Assembly (NCBI GenBank): GCA_031841125.1
Contig: CM063114.1
Span: 9,548,001 to 9,612,000, forward strand
DNA length: 64,000 nt
Source: Acanthococcus lagerstroemiae
Taxonomy: Eukaryota; Arthropoda; Insecta; Hemiptera; Eriococcidae
Reading direction: 5' to 3'
Position numbers and translations under genes: made by a program. The notes beneath the pieces are model-generated. The model was given only the letters and a program-made list of their open reading frames with translations. It was not told the DNA's origin and searched no databases. The first letter of the stretch is position 1. The number at the start of each line of letters is the position of its first letter. Shown piece by piece: positions 11,122 through 22,892 of the stretch.

Positions 11122-11320
11122 GCACGTACGAGGATTTTGGTGTCGTCCAATTTCCATCATACGAGTACTGAGCGAATAAAGACTTATAGCGAGCAAACGG
11201 GATTTCAATCTATAGTAACTCTCAATCACTGGATGCTGAACGCTAAATACCGGTCTTGAGTTATTGTGAGAAATACCCCCTTTCAATTCAAAGCAGTAAA
11301 TCATCAACTAACCAATTATC
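11122..11320. other. Spacer between LINE ORF1 and capsid-like ORF
   Basis: About 200 bp with stops in all frames. No tail, inverted repeat or duplicated target was found that would mark the boundary between the two coding units. Confidence 0.5.
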
Positions 11321-12289
11321 ATGAATCGTGCAGATAAGGCGAAGTTAGCAAAGAAGGTCGGTTACCGAGGAAACATTGACAAGTTTGATGAGAATCGATA
11401 CAAAGACTGGAAACCTAAATCTAAACCAGAAAAGAGTGCGTCATGGTCGGAACATGTTGATAAAGAAGAAGCGAAACGTGAGAACAGAAAGTTAGGTGCA
11501 GCGAAATCGGTGAACAAAACGCCGCCGTCAATGGACAAACCACGTCACACAGAGGAAAACCAAAGCAAACCAACCCCTCAAAAGGATGGTGAGATATGGG
11601 ATTCAATCTTTGGAGAGAACGTGAGTCTAACACCAATCAACGAATCTGTCGAATTCACGCCATCATTCGCAAGACTACCGAATATAATCCAATCTATCTG
11701 TTTGCAAATGCAGGCTGATGATGACCACTTCGATCGCAAGCTATCAAGAGAGTTGCTTTGCTACTACGCTACTGCGTTGTTGCATGCAAGATTACTTGAC
11801 CTTAAAGCAAAACGAGGGCACACAGCATTGACCGCAACGGAAAGGGATTACAGAGACGCGTTTAACAATTCGGAGTATAATGTTCCGTCACCGTTATTCC
11901 AATATCTCAAATCAATCGGGTATGTCAAAGACACCAGAGGTAAGAGGCTAGATCTAGCAGATTTTAATCTGCCAGTAGCCAATGCAGGAGGCCGAACTGG
12001 ATATCACGCACCAACTATTGATAATGATAGTGTCTGGAACTTCACTGACATCCCAACACTGGGTGTAATAGGTGATAGCCTAATGGCACAGTCAAGCAAT
12101 CAGGATGCACCAGCAACGCTAATACCTGTAGTACCACAAGGGCACGATGCAACGAGGAATCTAGCTGGATATTACAGACCACAAGGACCACGAAGATTGG
12201 AATTGCGCCAAAATTCAAAAGGGCCAAAAGGGGGGAATGCACATAATATCCACTTACCCCGGGAGGGGTGGGACGGGGCCCCTTTTTAA
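11321..12289 (+). CDS. Candidate endogenous RNA-virus capsid-like ORF (partiti-like)
   Basis: A single uninterrupted, intronless frame of 322 codons in a region of dead repeats. The first 100 residues are very basic and hydrophilic (Lys/Arg/Ser-rich, NRADKAKLAKK). Residues 120-230 form a helical, Leu/Ala/Arg-rich block (ALLHARLLDLKAKRG), then TATERDYRD, VPSPLFQYLKSIGYV and DLADFNLPVA. This basic arm plus helical core with a VPxPLxxYL phrase resembles capsid proteins of partiti-like dsRNA viruses. I infer it from pattern only. Codon content resembles neighbouring repeats. The last about 30 codons lie in a poor-quality block, so the true C-terminus is unknown. No polymerase-like ORF was seen. 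It could instead be a gag-like or unknown repeat protein. Confidence 0.4.
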   Translation: MNRADKAKLAKKVGYRGNIDKFDENRYKDWKPKSKPEKSASWSEHVDKEEAKRENRKLGAAKSVNKTPPSMDKPRHTEENQSKPTPQKDGEIWDSIFGENVSLTPINESVEFTPSFARLPNIIQSICLQMQADDDHFDRKLSRELLCYYATALLHARLLDLKAKRGHTALTATERDYRDAFNNSEYNVPSPLFQYLKSIGYVKDTRGKRLDLADFNLPVANAGGRTGYHAPTIDNDSVWNFTDIPTLGVIGDSLMAQSSNQDAPATLIPVVPQGHDATRNLAGYYRPQGPRRLELRQNSKGPKGGNAHNIHLPREGWDGAPF

Positions 12290-15200
12290 AAAAAAATAAC
12301 AAAAGATTGAAAAGATCGAGAGTTTTTTCGCCAGCCGTCGAAGCGAACAGTATTGGGAAAAAGTTTTTTTTCCGGGGGTTTAACAAAGAATTTTTTAAAA
12401 AAATAGGAAATGTGACACCCCGGTCCCCCCCTTTAAAAAAAGAAATTGAATAGTTGGGCCATCATTTGGGTTTTTTGGAAGATTTTGGTCGGGGTTGGGG
12501 GGAAATACAAATTTGGGGCCCGGTTTTAAAAAAAAGAAAAAATTGAAATTGGGAATTATTTCCCTTTGTTACCGGACAGGGGCCCCCCAAAAAATAGGAC
12601 CCTTTAAATTAGGGGAAATTAAGATTTTCGGAGGGGGAAAGCCCTTTTTCCCCCGAACCTATAAATCAGACGCCCCCCAGGGGGGGCGCCCCAAAAGGGA
12701 ATAAACTTATTTTATAAAGGTTTCCAAGGTAAAGGTCTTTATTTAGGGTGTTGTGTTTTTTTTATGGATTTGGGGATTTGGAGGTTTTGTGTTGGGGGAA
12801 ATTGATTTTTGGAATTTAAGACAACAAAACTTTTAAAAATTTTAAATCAGAAACTAAAACATTTTTTCCGAAAGGGGGGGAAAACAACGATGGATATTGA
12901 AGGGGCAAAATGAAAGCCCCTTTTTTACTTTTAAAATTTTTTTTTCAACGTTAAAAAATTTTTTAACCCTTCTTTAAAACCAGGGAAAAAAAAAAAATCC
13001 CCCTTAAGTAGCCCCTTTTTTAAATTTTTTTTGAAAAATTTTTCAAAAAAAAATTTCTTTTCCCGAGAAAAACGAAAATTTTAAAAAAAAAAAGCGGGTT
13101 ACCCAAGGGTTTGGGAAAATTAAAAGCAAAAAAAATCCCGCTATACAAAGCTTTAAAAAACACAAATTTAAAAACCCTGAAAAACCCTTTTATCCAACAT
13201 TTACAACTGCGAAAAAAGAAAATTGGGGGCTAAACAAAAAAAAATACTTTCTCCGCCCCGGGTTTCAATGCCAAACCCTTGAAAGGGAAAAAAGGCCGGG
13301 TTAAGGTTTTCGATTTCGAAAAATTTTAAAAATTTTCGATTTTTTTCCCCAAAATTTTCCAGAAGCGAAAAACTTTCCAATCGGGAGGGAAACGAAAAAA
13401 TTGGAAAAAAAAGTTTAAGGGGGCAAGGGTTAAAAAACCCGGGGGCAAGAAAAAGCGCAGGGGTTAGGGGAAGGCGGGGTTTAAAAACAGTAAAAGAGTG
13501 GAAAAAAAGGGCAAAAAAAACGGAATGGTTTTGAAAAAAAGCCCAAGAACCGGGGGAGACGGGAAAAGGGGTTTTTTAAAAGTAAAAAGGGCCAAAAAAA
13601 AAAAAACTAAGTATTGGAATTTCCCCTAACGGAAAAAGCCGGATAAAATAACGGCCAAAACCCTCTTCTAAACCCGTTTTTTTAAAAAAAAAAATTTTCA
13701 AACGGAAGAAAAAAACCGAGAAAAGCGGTTGGAAATTGGTGCTTTTTAGCAAAATTAAAAGGAAAAAACGAACGAAATTTAAAAATTTGTAATTTATAAA
13801 GGGCCCCAAAGATGATTTTGGGAAAAACGAAAGAAAAATTGTAACCGACCAAAGAGGAAAAAAAAGAAAGATTTTTAAAAAAAACCCCCTTCTTGGGACT
13901 TTTGGGAAAAAATAAATGAAATTAAAAAAAGGGTTTTTCCCCAAAAAAATTTTCCAAAAAATTATTAAGGCTTTTAAATTATGGGGGAACTGGAGAAAGG
14001 GATTAATGCTCTTTGGGCCCCCCCCTTTAAAAACTGAGGTCGAAAAGAAAAAAAGAAGAAAAAGCATGGGGGATTTTGGGAAAAAGCAAAAGGGAAATTT
14101 TAAAAAGAATTTTTCAAAATTCAAACTTTTGAACTGTGGAAGAAATTATCAAAATTTTAAAAAAAATTTTAAAAGAAGGCATGGATCATTTGAGAAGGTA
14201 AAAAGGGGAAAAAATTTTTTTTGAAAAACTTAAGAATGGGCAAAAATTTGGATGGGAAAACTATTGAACAATAAAAAAAGGGGGAAAAAAAACTTTTTAA
14301 AATTTGGGAAATTTTTTTTTTGGAAGAAAATGTTTGAAGCAAAAAAAAAGAAAAAAGAATTTTGTAAAATAAAAGGGGGAAAATTTGGGACAAAACCCCC
14401 CGGGAAAAATTAAAAACTAAAATTTCTAAAAAACTTTGAAATTTACCCAAAATGGATTAAACCGAAAAAAAGAAAAAAGTCTTTAAAAATCACTAACGGG
14501 CCCAAAAGAATTCTAATTTTGAAAAAAACCCCAAATTGTGGTTGGGGAAACGAAGGAAAGGGCCTTTTTCAAAAAAAATGAATGTGGTATTTCGGGGGGG
14601 TTTGGGTACAAGAAGGGAAAATTTAAAAACCCCCCTTAATTGAAAAAGGCTTTGTATTTAAAGGGAAAAAATCCCGAAAAATTTTAAGTTTTTTTTTTTC
14701 TTTTTTATGGACATAACTAAAAAAAAGTGAAATGGGAATTTTTTTTTTCCCCTTTTTGGGGTTTCTTCCCTTTTTTGGCTTTCTTGGCGGGGCTGTATTT
14801 TTCGGGGGTTTTTGGTATTTTTCTTCGGGGTTTATTTTTTCCCAATTTTGTATTTGTTGGGGTATTTTTCGTGTTTTTTTTCGGTTTTTATCTTTGGGGT
14901 TGTTTTCGAATTTTTTATTATTTTCGGGGGTTGTGGGTTTTCTTTGGGTGAGGGTTTTTTTTCAATTGGGCCTTTTGGGGGTTTTATTTTTTGAATGGCG
15001 ATTTTTTATTTTTTTTTTGGGGGGGGTTTATATTTGGGGTTGATTTTTTTAATTTTTAAGGGGTTTTTTTTCCCCTTTAAAGGCGTCTTCTGTCCGCTGT
15101 TTTCGCGGGGGGATTTTTTTTTAAAATTTTTTTTCTGTTTTTTTTCCCCCGGGGGAAACCGCACGGCTCATTTAAATTTTTTTTTTTTGGGGTTTTGCCT

Positions 15201-15690
15201 TTTTGGAATTCGAAAAAGGGGGACAAACCCCAAAGGGTGTTTTTTTTTTGTCCGATCGTTTGGGGGGTTTTCCCAATTGGAGGGGTTTTTTTGGGGGTTT
15301 AAATTGCGAATTTAGGGGATTTTTTATAAAGGGGGGTTTTTTTTTTGTTTACGTATTTTTTTGGTTGTTTTAAAAGGGCCCCGGTTTTTCATTTTTTTAA
15401 ATTTGGGGGTGGATTTTTTTTTTTTCGGGGGACGTTCTTGTTCTTTTTAATTTTTCAATTTTTGCTGGGTTTTGGGGGGGTTTATTTTTTTTAAAAGGGG
15501 GTTTCGGGTCTACTTTTGGGGATTTTAATTTTTGGGTGTTTTTGGGGGGCGAGAATAGGGCCCTTTGGATTTTTTGGGGGCCGTCAATTGGGATTTTATT
15601 TTTTTTAATTTTCTTAATAGGTTTTTTTTTCAAAATTCCCCGGTTTTTGGTTGCGTCGAAGAATTTTTAGGTTTTTTTCCCCTTTTCTTG
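12225..15690. other. Homopolymer-inflated, low-quality consensus block
   Basis: Base runs of 4-12 occur almost every few positions. To about 14700 they are mostly A and G; from 14700 to 15690 mostly T and G with A nearly absent. Ordinary sequence on both sides ends abruptly. ORFs inside (for example 13576-14124 minus, 14732-15043 plus) are low-complexity Phe/Lys/Gly strings produced by the runs. I read this as unpolished or failed assembly consensus over a repeat, probably hiding the 5' part of the RTE-like LINE and possibly the end of the capsid-like ORF. No biological feature inside can be trusted. Confidence 0.8.
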
Positions 15691-18296
15691 ATTTTACGAG
15701 GAGTTTCAGAAAGAGTGGCAATTCTCAAATTAGCGATGGGGAAAATAACGGTAACGTTGATACAAATCTATGCACCAACTGCACAGGCACCAGTGGAGGA
15801 AATCGAAGCATTTTATGAATTATTAGATAAAACGTATAACAACGAGATAACATACTATACAATAGTAATGGGAGATTTTAATGCTAAGATTGGTAGCACA
15901 GAGGGAAATAGGAAGCCAGTTGGAAAATTCGCAGAGGGAACAACGAATGCAAACGGGGAGAGAGTAGTAAATTTTGCAGACAGTAAAAATCTTAAAATAG
16001 CCTCATCCTTTTTTAAAAATTCTGTCGGAAATAAATGGACTTGGCGGTCACCAGACGGCAAGACTTTTAACGAGATTGACCACCTCTTGATTAATGATAA
16101 TAGAATAATAACGAACATACGAATAGAGGAAATAGTGGGTTTCTCGTCAGACCATCGAATGGGAATAGGCTACTTACGTATACCAAAAAGGGCATGGCAT
16201 AAGGATAACAAAAAAAAAACGCTGTTTTCCCAACAGGGTAATCATCCCTAAATATCAGGAAGAGGAGGCAAACAAAATGTTAATCGAATACGTCGACGAG
16301 AAGCTCTTTTGGGAAACTATAGACCCACAAAAACAATACGATATAATAATGGATGGAATAAATAAAGTATGTGAAACGCTAGGTAATAGGCGGGAGGAAC
16401 GAACAACAGACGATAAACTGAGTAAAGAAACGAAAGATCTGTTAACGAAAAGAGCTGAAATGAGGAAAAAAGCTAAAAGATCAGCGAGGAATAACTTAGA
16501 AATCAGCATACTGAATAAAGTAATTAAAAAATGTATAAGAAAAGATATAAAGAAATATGACGAGGAAAAAGCGAAACAAATAATTGAACGCTGTTGGTCA
16601 ACGAAAAAAGTTAAAAAAGAAATCAGTAAAGGTCAAGCAATGTGGACAAAAATTGCAAAAGGGAAAAGAGAACTAATATACGATAGGGATGAAATTGTGG
16701 GAGTCGCAACTGATTTCTATAAATCGCTATACACGGACGAAAGAATAAATCGAATCGAAAAACAAGCTAATTGGAAGAGGAGGATAATCAATAAGGACAA
16801 GGTACCGCCTTTTTTGGGAAGTGAAATAAAAACGATTCTAAAGAATTTGAAAGCTGATAGAGCACCGGGTCCGGATAAAGTCGATAATGAGATCCTGAAG
16901 TTACTAAATAATGCTTTAACCCCCCCTTTAACAGAGTTATTCAACAAGATTCTCGAAGGAGGAAAAATACCAAAACAGTGGTGCGTAGCGGAGGTAATTC
17001 TACTGCATAAAAACGGGGATAGAACCGACATAAATAATTACCGCCCTATTAGCCTATCTTCAAATGTCGCGAAAGTTTTCATGAAAACACTAAAAGAAAG
17101 AATGTATAACGTCTTGGACGAACAACAACCAGTTGAACAGGCGGGATTCCGCAAGGGCTTCTCCACGATTGATCATATTCAAACAGTATCGCAAATCCTA
17201 GAAAGGGCTCGAGAATATAATTTAAGAGTTTATATGGCGTTTGTAGATTTTAGCAAGGCATTCGATACGATCTATCACGACTATGTATGGGAGGCGCTGG
17301 CCAAACAGGGCGTTCCCGCCGAATACATAAGGATTCTGAGTAACCTCTACGAAAACTCGGCAGCCTACATTAAAACGGATATAGAAGGGGAGAAATTCAA
17401 AATTCAAAGAGGGGTAAAACAAGGGGATCCGCTCTCACCCAACCTATTTAACAGTGTTTTAGAAGACATATTTAGAAATTTAAAATGGAAAAAAAAAAAG
17501 GAATCAAAATTAATGGAGGGACTCTAAACAACCTTCGATTTGCGGATGATGTCGTGATTTTCGGGGAAAATAAGTACGAACTGAGTGTAATGCTAAAGGA
17601 ACTCAAAAACGAATGCATACGCGTTGGCCTAAAAATTAACGCATCAAAAACAAAAATCATATCAAATGAAGGGATGGAGGAAAGTGTCCAGATTGACGAA
17701 CTCCAAATTAATAAGACGGTGGAATACAAATATCTTGGCCAATTAATTTCTTTGGAAAACAGAATAAATCGCGAAATAGGAATAAGAATCGCAAATGGAT
17801 GGAAAGCATTCTGGAAACTAAAACACGTATTTAAAAGCAAAATGAGTGTTACAACAAAAATAAAAGTATTTGAAAGCTGCGTGTTACCGGTACTGACCTA
17901 CGGCTCCCAGACATGGGCAATTACTTTGAAAAATATGGGGAGACTAAAAACAACGCAATACGCCATGCTACGGAGCATCCTAGGGATTAAGCTTAAGGAC
18001 AAAATATCAAAAAGTATAATAAGGGAAAAAACAAAATGTAAAGATACAGGGTACCTTATAACCAAAATGAAATTCAAATATGCGGGACATCTGGCGAGGG
18101 AGGGGGACAAAAAAAATGGAGTTACAGGGCTTCAGTATGGACACCCTATGGAAATAAAAGAAAAAGGGGTCGTCCACCAAGGCGCTGGCGCGATGTGATC
18201 CGTAAGTCAGTTGGTGCAGGTTGGATGAGGGCTGCTCAAGATCGGATAAAATGGCGCGAGGTGGCGGAGTCCAATGCCCAACACTGGGCGGGGTAA
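15691..18296 (+). pseudogene. LINE endonuclease-reverse transcriptase ORF, three frameshifts at A-runs
   Basis: Nicks target DNA and copies the LINE RNA. The endonuclease part shows IQIYAPTAQAPVEEIEAFYE, YTIVMGDFNAKIG, WTWRSPDGKTFNEIDHLL and FSSDHRMG. The reverse transcriptase part (16277-18200) shows LKADRAPGPDKV, NYRPISLSSNVAKVF, FRKGFSTIDHIQ, FVDFSKAFDT, QRGVKQGDPLSPNLFN and LRFADDVVIF, the catalytic FADD. Late blocks are VEYKYLGQLIS, LPVLTYGSQTW and GRPPRRWRD, with stop TAA 18294. The frame shifts at only three places, each a run of A: about 16209-16218, 17488-17498 and 18108-18116. Allowing for those, no internal stop is seen, so the breaks may be consensus errors. Confidence 0.85.
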
Positions 18297-18323
18297 CAGA
18301 CATCGTACGTTGCCCCACGGATG

Positions 18324-18340
18324 TAAATAAATAAATAAAT
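18324..18340 (+). repeat. LINE 3' tail, (TAAA)-type microsatellite
   Basis: GTAAATAAATAAATAAAT-type run directly after the LINE 3' end, as usual for RTE-like elements, which end in short tandem repeats rather than poly(A). Confidence 0.8.
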
Positions 18341-18341
18341 T

Positions 18342-19558
18342 TCTTTACACTGATGGAGCGCCAGCATTACTGGGAAAAAAAAAAGGTTTTGTGACAGAGC
18401 TCTGCAAAGAAATCCGTCCATTGTTACCCAGCACTGTTTCATACATAGAGAAGCTCTTGTGGCTAAATGTTGCAGTGGTACTTTAGAAGATGTGTTCTAA
18501 GATGTAGTGAAAATTATCAACTTCATCAAGTCGCGTCCTCTGAAATGTAGAGTTCTAGAAGAAAATTCCAAAGACATGAATGCTGACCATGCAACTTTAT
18601 TACCTCACACCGACGTCAGATGGTTATCACGGGGTAGAACCCGCAACCGTTTTCTAGAGTTGCAAGAATTGATTGAATTCTTTACAGCTGAAGAAAACGA
18701 CACTACACTGTTGCACTTCTGATGGACGACGCATTCTGCTTGCAGCTTGCCTACTTAGCAGATATTTTGGCTAAATTAAATGAGTTGAACCGTTCCATGC
18801 AGGGGAAAATGAAACAATTGTTTCATCGGTATACAAATACAAGATTAATGGTTTCAGAAAAAAAGTGTCTCCAAAAAAATGATTTACAAAATTTTCCAGC
18901 CTTATCCGGGATGGTCAACGGTGAATGAAAACGGTGCACTATTGTAAAAGAGTCAATTATCAATCACATTTCTAACCTCGAATCCAAACTGGACCATTAC
19001 TTTCCATCTGTATCGCAGGCGAAAATTAAATGGGTCCAGAACCATTTTCTTTTTCCTGACGAATGTGAATGCTTTGATTTCAGCACTGAAGAACGTGATC
19101 AATTCATTGACATGACCTGTGATGTGATACTGAAGAAGAAATTTGAGAAGATGGAAGAATTATTGTCAACGTTGTGGCTGAGTGTGAAACCCTCGTTTCC
19201 ATCGCTTGTAGAAAAAGTTATGAATGTTTTATTGCTGTTTTCGTCATCATACTTGTGCGAGCAAGCTTTCCGGTGTATGCTGATACTGAAGCCTAAGACT
19301 CCAAATCTACTTCAGTCGTTGGAAGAGGATATGTGTGTTTCTCTGTCGGTAGTGAGGCCAGACAAAAAAGTTATGCCAAAAAAACCAAGCTCACCCATCC
19401 CATTGATTAACCGTGTTACATATGTTGTTCTCAGAATAATTTTATATTACAAAAATTTTTTCAGTGTGCGTAAAATTCTTTCTTGGCGTTCAGTGTGCCA
19501 CGAGCCTAAAAAGTTTGAAAAACTCTGGTTTAGGTTCTTCTACAATAGTTCTTTCTAG
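18342..19558 (+). pseudogene. hAT (ZBED5-like) transposase, 3' half, decayed
   Basis: Starts abruptly at YTDGAPALLGKK (about 18346), the second catalytic block region of ZBED5/SCAND3-like hAT transposases. It continues with ALVAKCCSGTLED, VVKIINFIKSRPL, DVRWLSRGR (about 18613) and LAYLADILAKLNELN (18745). The C-terminal dimerisation block is LLLFSSSYLCEQAF (about 19230) and SLEEDMCVSLSVVRP (19318). Stops or frameshifts occur near 18390, 18500, 18721 and 18925. The N-terminal BED finger and first Asp are absent; they may be hidden in or beyond the bad block upstream, as if a LINE had landed in the gene. Cannot make protein. Confidence 0.8.
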
Positions 19559-21600
19559 GTTTTCTTTGTCATGTTTTACTTTTATTGATTTACTTATTCT
19601 CTAAAATTAATAAGCTGATTATTTAGGGAGTCTAACCTATACAACTCGCTACTTTCATCTAATAAATCGTCCATCTCTACTACAATATGTTATGGATATG
19701 TCTTTTGGCTGGCCTTCATACCCTCGCCTCAGCCTTTTCTAAGAACTTACTAGATTTTGGAGTTTGGAGCGTTCGCAAGAACGAAGACGACACAGCGCGA
19801 TACGGAGTATCACCGACAACAGACACTCGCTCATTTCACGTCGACTTTTCACTTCTATTTCAGAAGAATTGGTCGGTTAATTATAAACTTCTCTTCGTGA
19901 CATGTTGAATTACGCGATTAAAACACCAAACTAATATCGTAATACTTTGTAATTTCGATGATTATGACTCGGCTCGGTTGACAGCTGAAACTAGCAGCAG
20001 CAAACGGCCGACTGTCGACCCATGTCGACCACTTTTCAACATATCAGAGTGCCTACAGAAATTGAAAAATAAAAATAAAGTACTTTTTCAGGACCCTTTG
20101 CAGGACTGTAGCCGGGCATGTTTTCCCCGAGTGTGCAAATCTTTTTTTTTATTTGTTTCCAATTGTTTTATCTTCTTTACCCCTCCCTCCTTTTTGCTCC
20201 CCCACTTCCCCCTCCATGTGAATATAAATCCTGCGCTACACTTGTAAATGGCCAATTCTAGGAATCGCAAAAAATTTATTTTTTAGTACTTCCAACAAAA
20301 ATGAAGGGTTTTCCAATTTTTTTTTTTTTTTTTAAATAATTTCAGCACTTTTTAGGACTTTTGGGACCTACTTTCAAAATTCAGGACTTTTCAGCACCTG
20401 TAGACAACCTGCATATGTACGTACTGTTGTTTTATTTTTTGGAGACGTGCAACAAATTCTTGGTACTGCTCAACAGGGGCGGCACTGACCGTTAGAACGG
20501 GCACTGATTCGCTTCACTGTTTTCTGTTAGTGTAACAAGTATGGCTCCATTCCAATATACTCGTACACACGCTGCTTCCAAAGGGTATGAATAATGTTGC
20601 ATAGGAAGCATGCGAACATTCAATTCACAACAATCGAGTAGATAACAAGGACAAAGAAAAAAGGAACCTTGTATCGAGGTATCATGCGGGAAAATTCAAT
20701 AACAGAATCTGTAGTTTCATGAACCATAAGGATATTATAAAATTGATTAACTTAAAACGTAGAAATTGCGACTTTACTCCACGAATCTCAAGCCTAGCAA
20801 TAGGTAAATATTACTGCAGTCTCGTTGAGGAACGTAGATTCTTATCAAAATTTCCATATAAATGCGCACTGGGTTTCTTCATTCGAGCACTCCGATTGTT
20901 CAAAAAATTTTGCGCATTTGTCAACAACCAAACTCATTAAAAATCACTGCTAAATCAACAATTACTCAGGTTCAATAACTCACAAAAAAGACGGTCCTCT
21001 AACTCGATCAAAAATAGAAGATTCTTAATATGTACTAATAGGCGCAGGAAAACATTTACATATGGACGCTATTCAGCAAAAGGGAACCAACTAGCAAAAT
21101 CCGCTTTTTGAGAACACGTGATTTGAAGTTCAAGAGCCATGTAGAAACTATATGACACAGCGTTTACTGATAAGCTTTTTCCACCGTGAGTACATTTTTG
21201 AATCGGGGGCCCAATTTTGAAAAATTCTACTTTGTACGCTCTTTCCAACGATACTAATAACTAATTTTGTTTACAAATGTTGGTTGGTTTCCTTTTGCTG
21301 AATAGCGTCCATATTGTGGAAAAGGAAGGAGGATCAATAACGTTGAGTAACGCTTTTTTGAAAGAGATACAATAAAGAAAGAGATATCAACGATAAGAGA
21401 CTTCAAAATCTAAAAAATGCGATGTTTCTAGTCGCACTTTAAATTAGAATCGATAACTTTAGAAATGCCTTCCTCAAAGATTTAGAATAACAAGACATCA
21501 ACGTTAAGAGACTTCGGATTCTTAAAAATACGATGTTTCTAGTCGCACTTTCCGCCATTTCGAAGTAACCTTAAATCATTCGGAACTCGACTATGAGCAT
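19559..21600. other. Non-coding interval with one decayed repeat
   Basis: No gene recognised. 20045-20413 looks like a degenerate relative of the 397-bp MITE at 6021: it starts GTGCCTACAGAAATTG, ends CCTGTAGACAACC, and repeats AGGACTTT/TCAGGACT phrases. Short ORFs at 19687-20247 are T- and Pro-rich and unsupported. Confidence 0.45.
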
Positions 21601-21614
21601 TTTCAACAAATAAT

Positions 21615-22892
21615 TCACCTTCGTCTTACTTCGCTAGAGCCACCGACTTTTAGAAGGGCAAATTCCAGAAGCGAGTCTAGCCAATCGTTCTTGCAGTTTC
21701 TACTTTTCATGATCGTAATAGCATCAACAATTTGATCTCTAATCTGCTCCATTCTCCGTTGAATGCATTCTTTTTTACCGCGGGACTGTAGACGCGCAAA
21801 TGCAACAACGTTCGCCGAGATGGTTGCAACTCGAGCGATTTCTTCAGGAGTCGTAACTGCCTTGTACAAAGTCTTCAAGTACTGTTTAACCGTTTTTACA
21901 GCCAGCAAACGCCTAAAAATAAACTATTCTTAGTGAGACCGTACAGGGTATATTTGAATACATCGTCCAACTACTGATCACCTATCAATCAAATTGTTCG
22001 AATGACTTTACGTAGAGTCATCGAAATGAGAGACAACCATCAAGAGAATTCATTTAACGAAGAACTAGAATCTGAAACTTGTAACCTTTTCGCTTGACTT
22101 CAATCGCCACATACTACATACTACACCAAGATCAAGTACACGCTCACCTTTCTCAATTTCGATCGGATTTGTACCCTTGCTGATCTTCTCGAAATCTTCT
22201 TTAGCGATAGAACAAGCTAGTACCGTGGCTGCTGTGGTGTCATCGCCGGCCTCCTCATTTGTTATTCGCCATTGTACCGATGTTTTGGAACTTGACTTTC
22301 AGTTCGATGCCTCTGGCTACTGCAATACTGTCTTAAGTAATCTTTGGAGAACCTCATGACTGTTTTAAAGTTACGATACGACTCTGCAAATTGACAAGAG
22401 TAACGCTCGATTAAAATGTGAAACTCGTACGCTGACAGTGAACGATATGAAATCAGAATACCGACAACCACGAATGCTAATTATAACGAAACTGAAGACA
22501 TGTTCAGAAACGAATACCAATAGCGTAATCCGAATCAATACTGTCATCGCTTTTTCGTGAAAACATTAAGACCGACTGGGAAACAAATACGAAATATTTA
22601 ATGTTTTCAACGTCCAGTTCAGATATGACAATTATGACAGTTTGAACTATCGATTCGTTCTGGATGTCATTCGGGATATGTCTCGAATAATCTAGCAAAT
22701 TTTCCAAATACCCTAGTAGTATCGATTGACTTACCATGGACCCATGGTTACAGCAACTGCATCGGCCAGCACATCGACACCCTGTAACATGAGAGCTCGA
22801 ACTTCGGCTCCGAATTTAACGTCTTTGGCGTGGTACTTCGAGCAAACGTGATGGTGGCCAGCCAATTTGAAAACTCGAGGTAAGCGATACAT
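21615..22892 (-). pseudogene. Hsp60 (mitochondrial chaperonin) unprocessed pseudogene
   Basis: Reads right to left. Exon a (22892-22735) begins [12 protein letters not shown], a targeting-like leader, then [20 protein letters not shown] and [10 protein letters not shown], with donor GTAAGT. Exon b (22319-22148) gives [14 protein letters not shown], then after a 2-base deletion [20 protein letters not shown] and [16 protein letters not shown], with donor GTGAGC. Exon c (21912-21615) gives LLAVKTVKQYLKTLYKAVTT and PEEIARVATISAN, then jumps to RMEQIRDQI and LLKVGGSSEV. The KGRNVIIEQ...DGVTV exon and about 200 residues of the apical domain are missing, and frames are broken. Retained introns show it arose by DNA duplication, not retroposition. 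The normal protein folds matrix proteins. Confidence 0.85.

Larger units (their letters stand above)
15691..18341 (+). mobile_element. RTE-like LINE (endonuclease plus reverse transcriptase), 5' end masked
   Basis: Contains the C-terminal half of an apurinic-type endonuclease, a complete reverse transcriptase and a short 3' end closing in a (TAAA)-type repeat (18324-18340). The 5' boundary falls in the unreliable block. No target duplication could be identified. The element sits immediately upstream of a hAT transposase fragment. Confidence 0.85.

Noticed and set aside
13576..15633. Long Phe/Gly or Lys-rich ORFs that look like membrane proteins
   Set aside because: They arise from inflated T, G and A runs in the low-quality block; no domain or natural codon pattern.
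21615..22892. Working Hsp60 gene
   Set aside because: Missing exon, 2-base deletion, large internal deletion and stops; cannot fold a chaperonin subunit.
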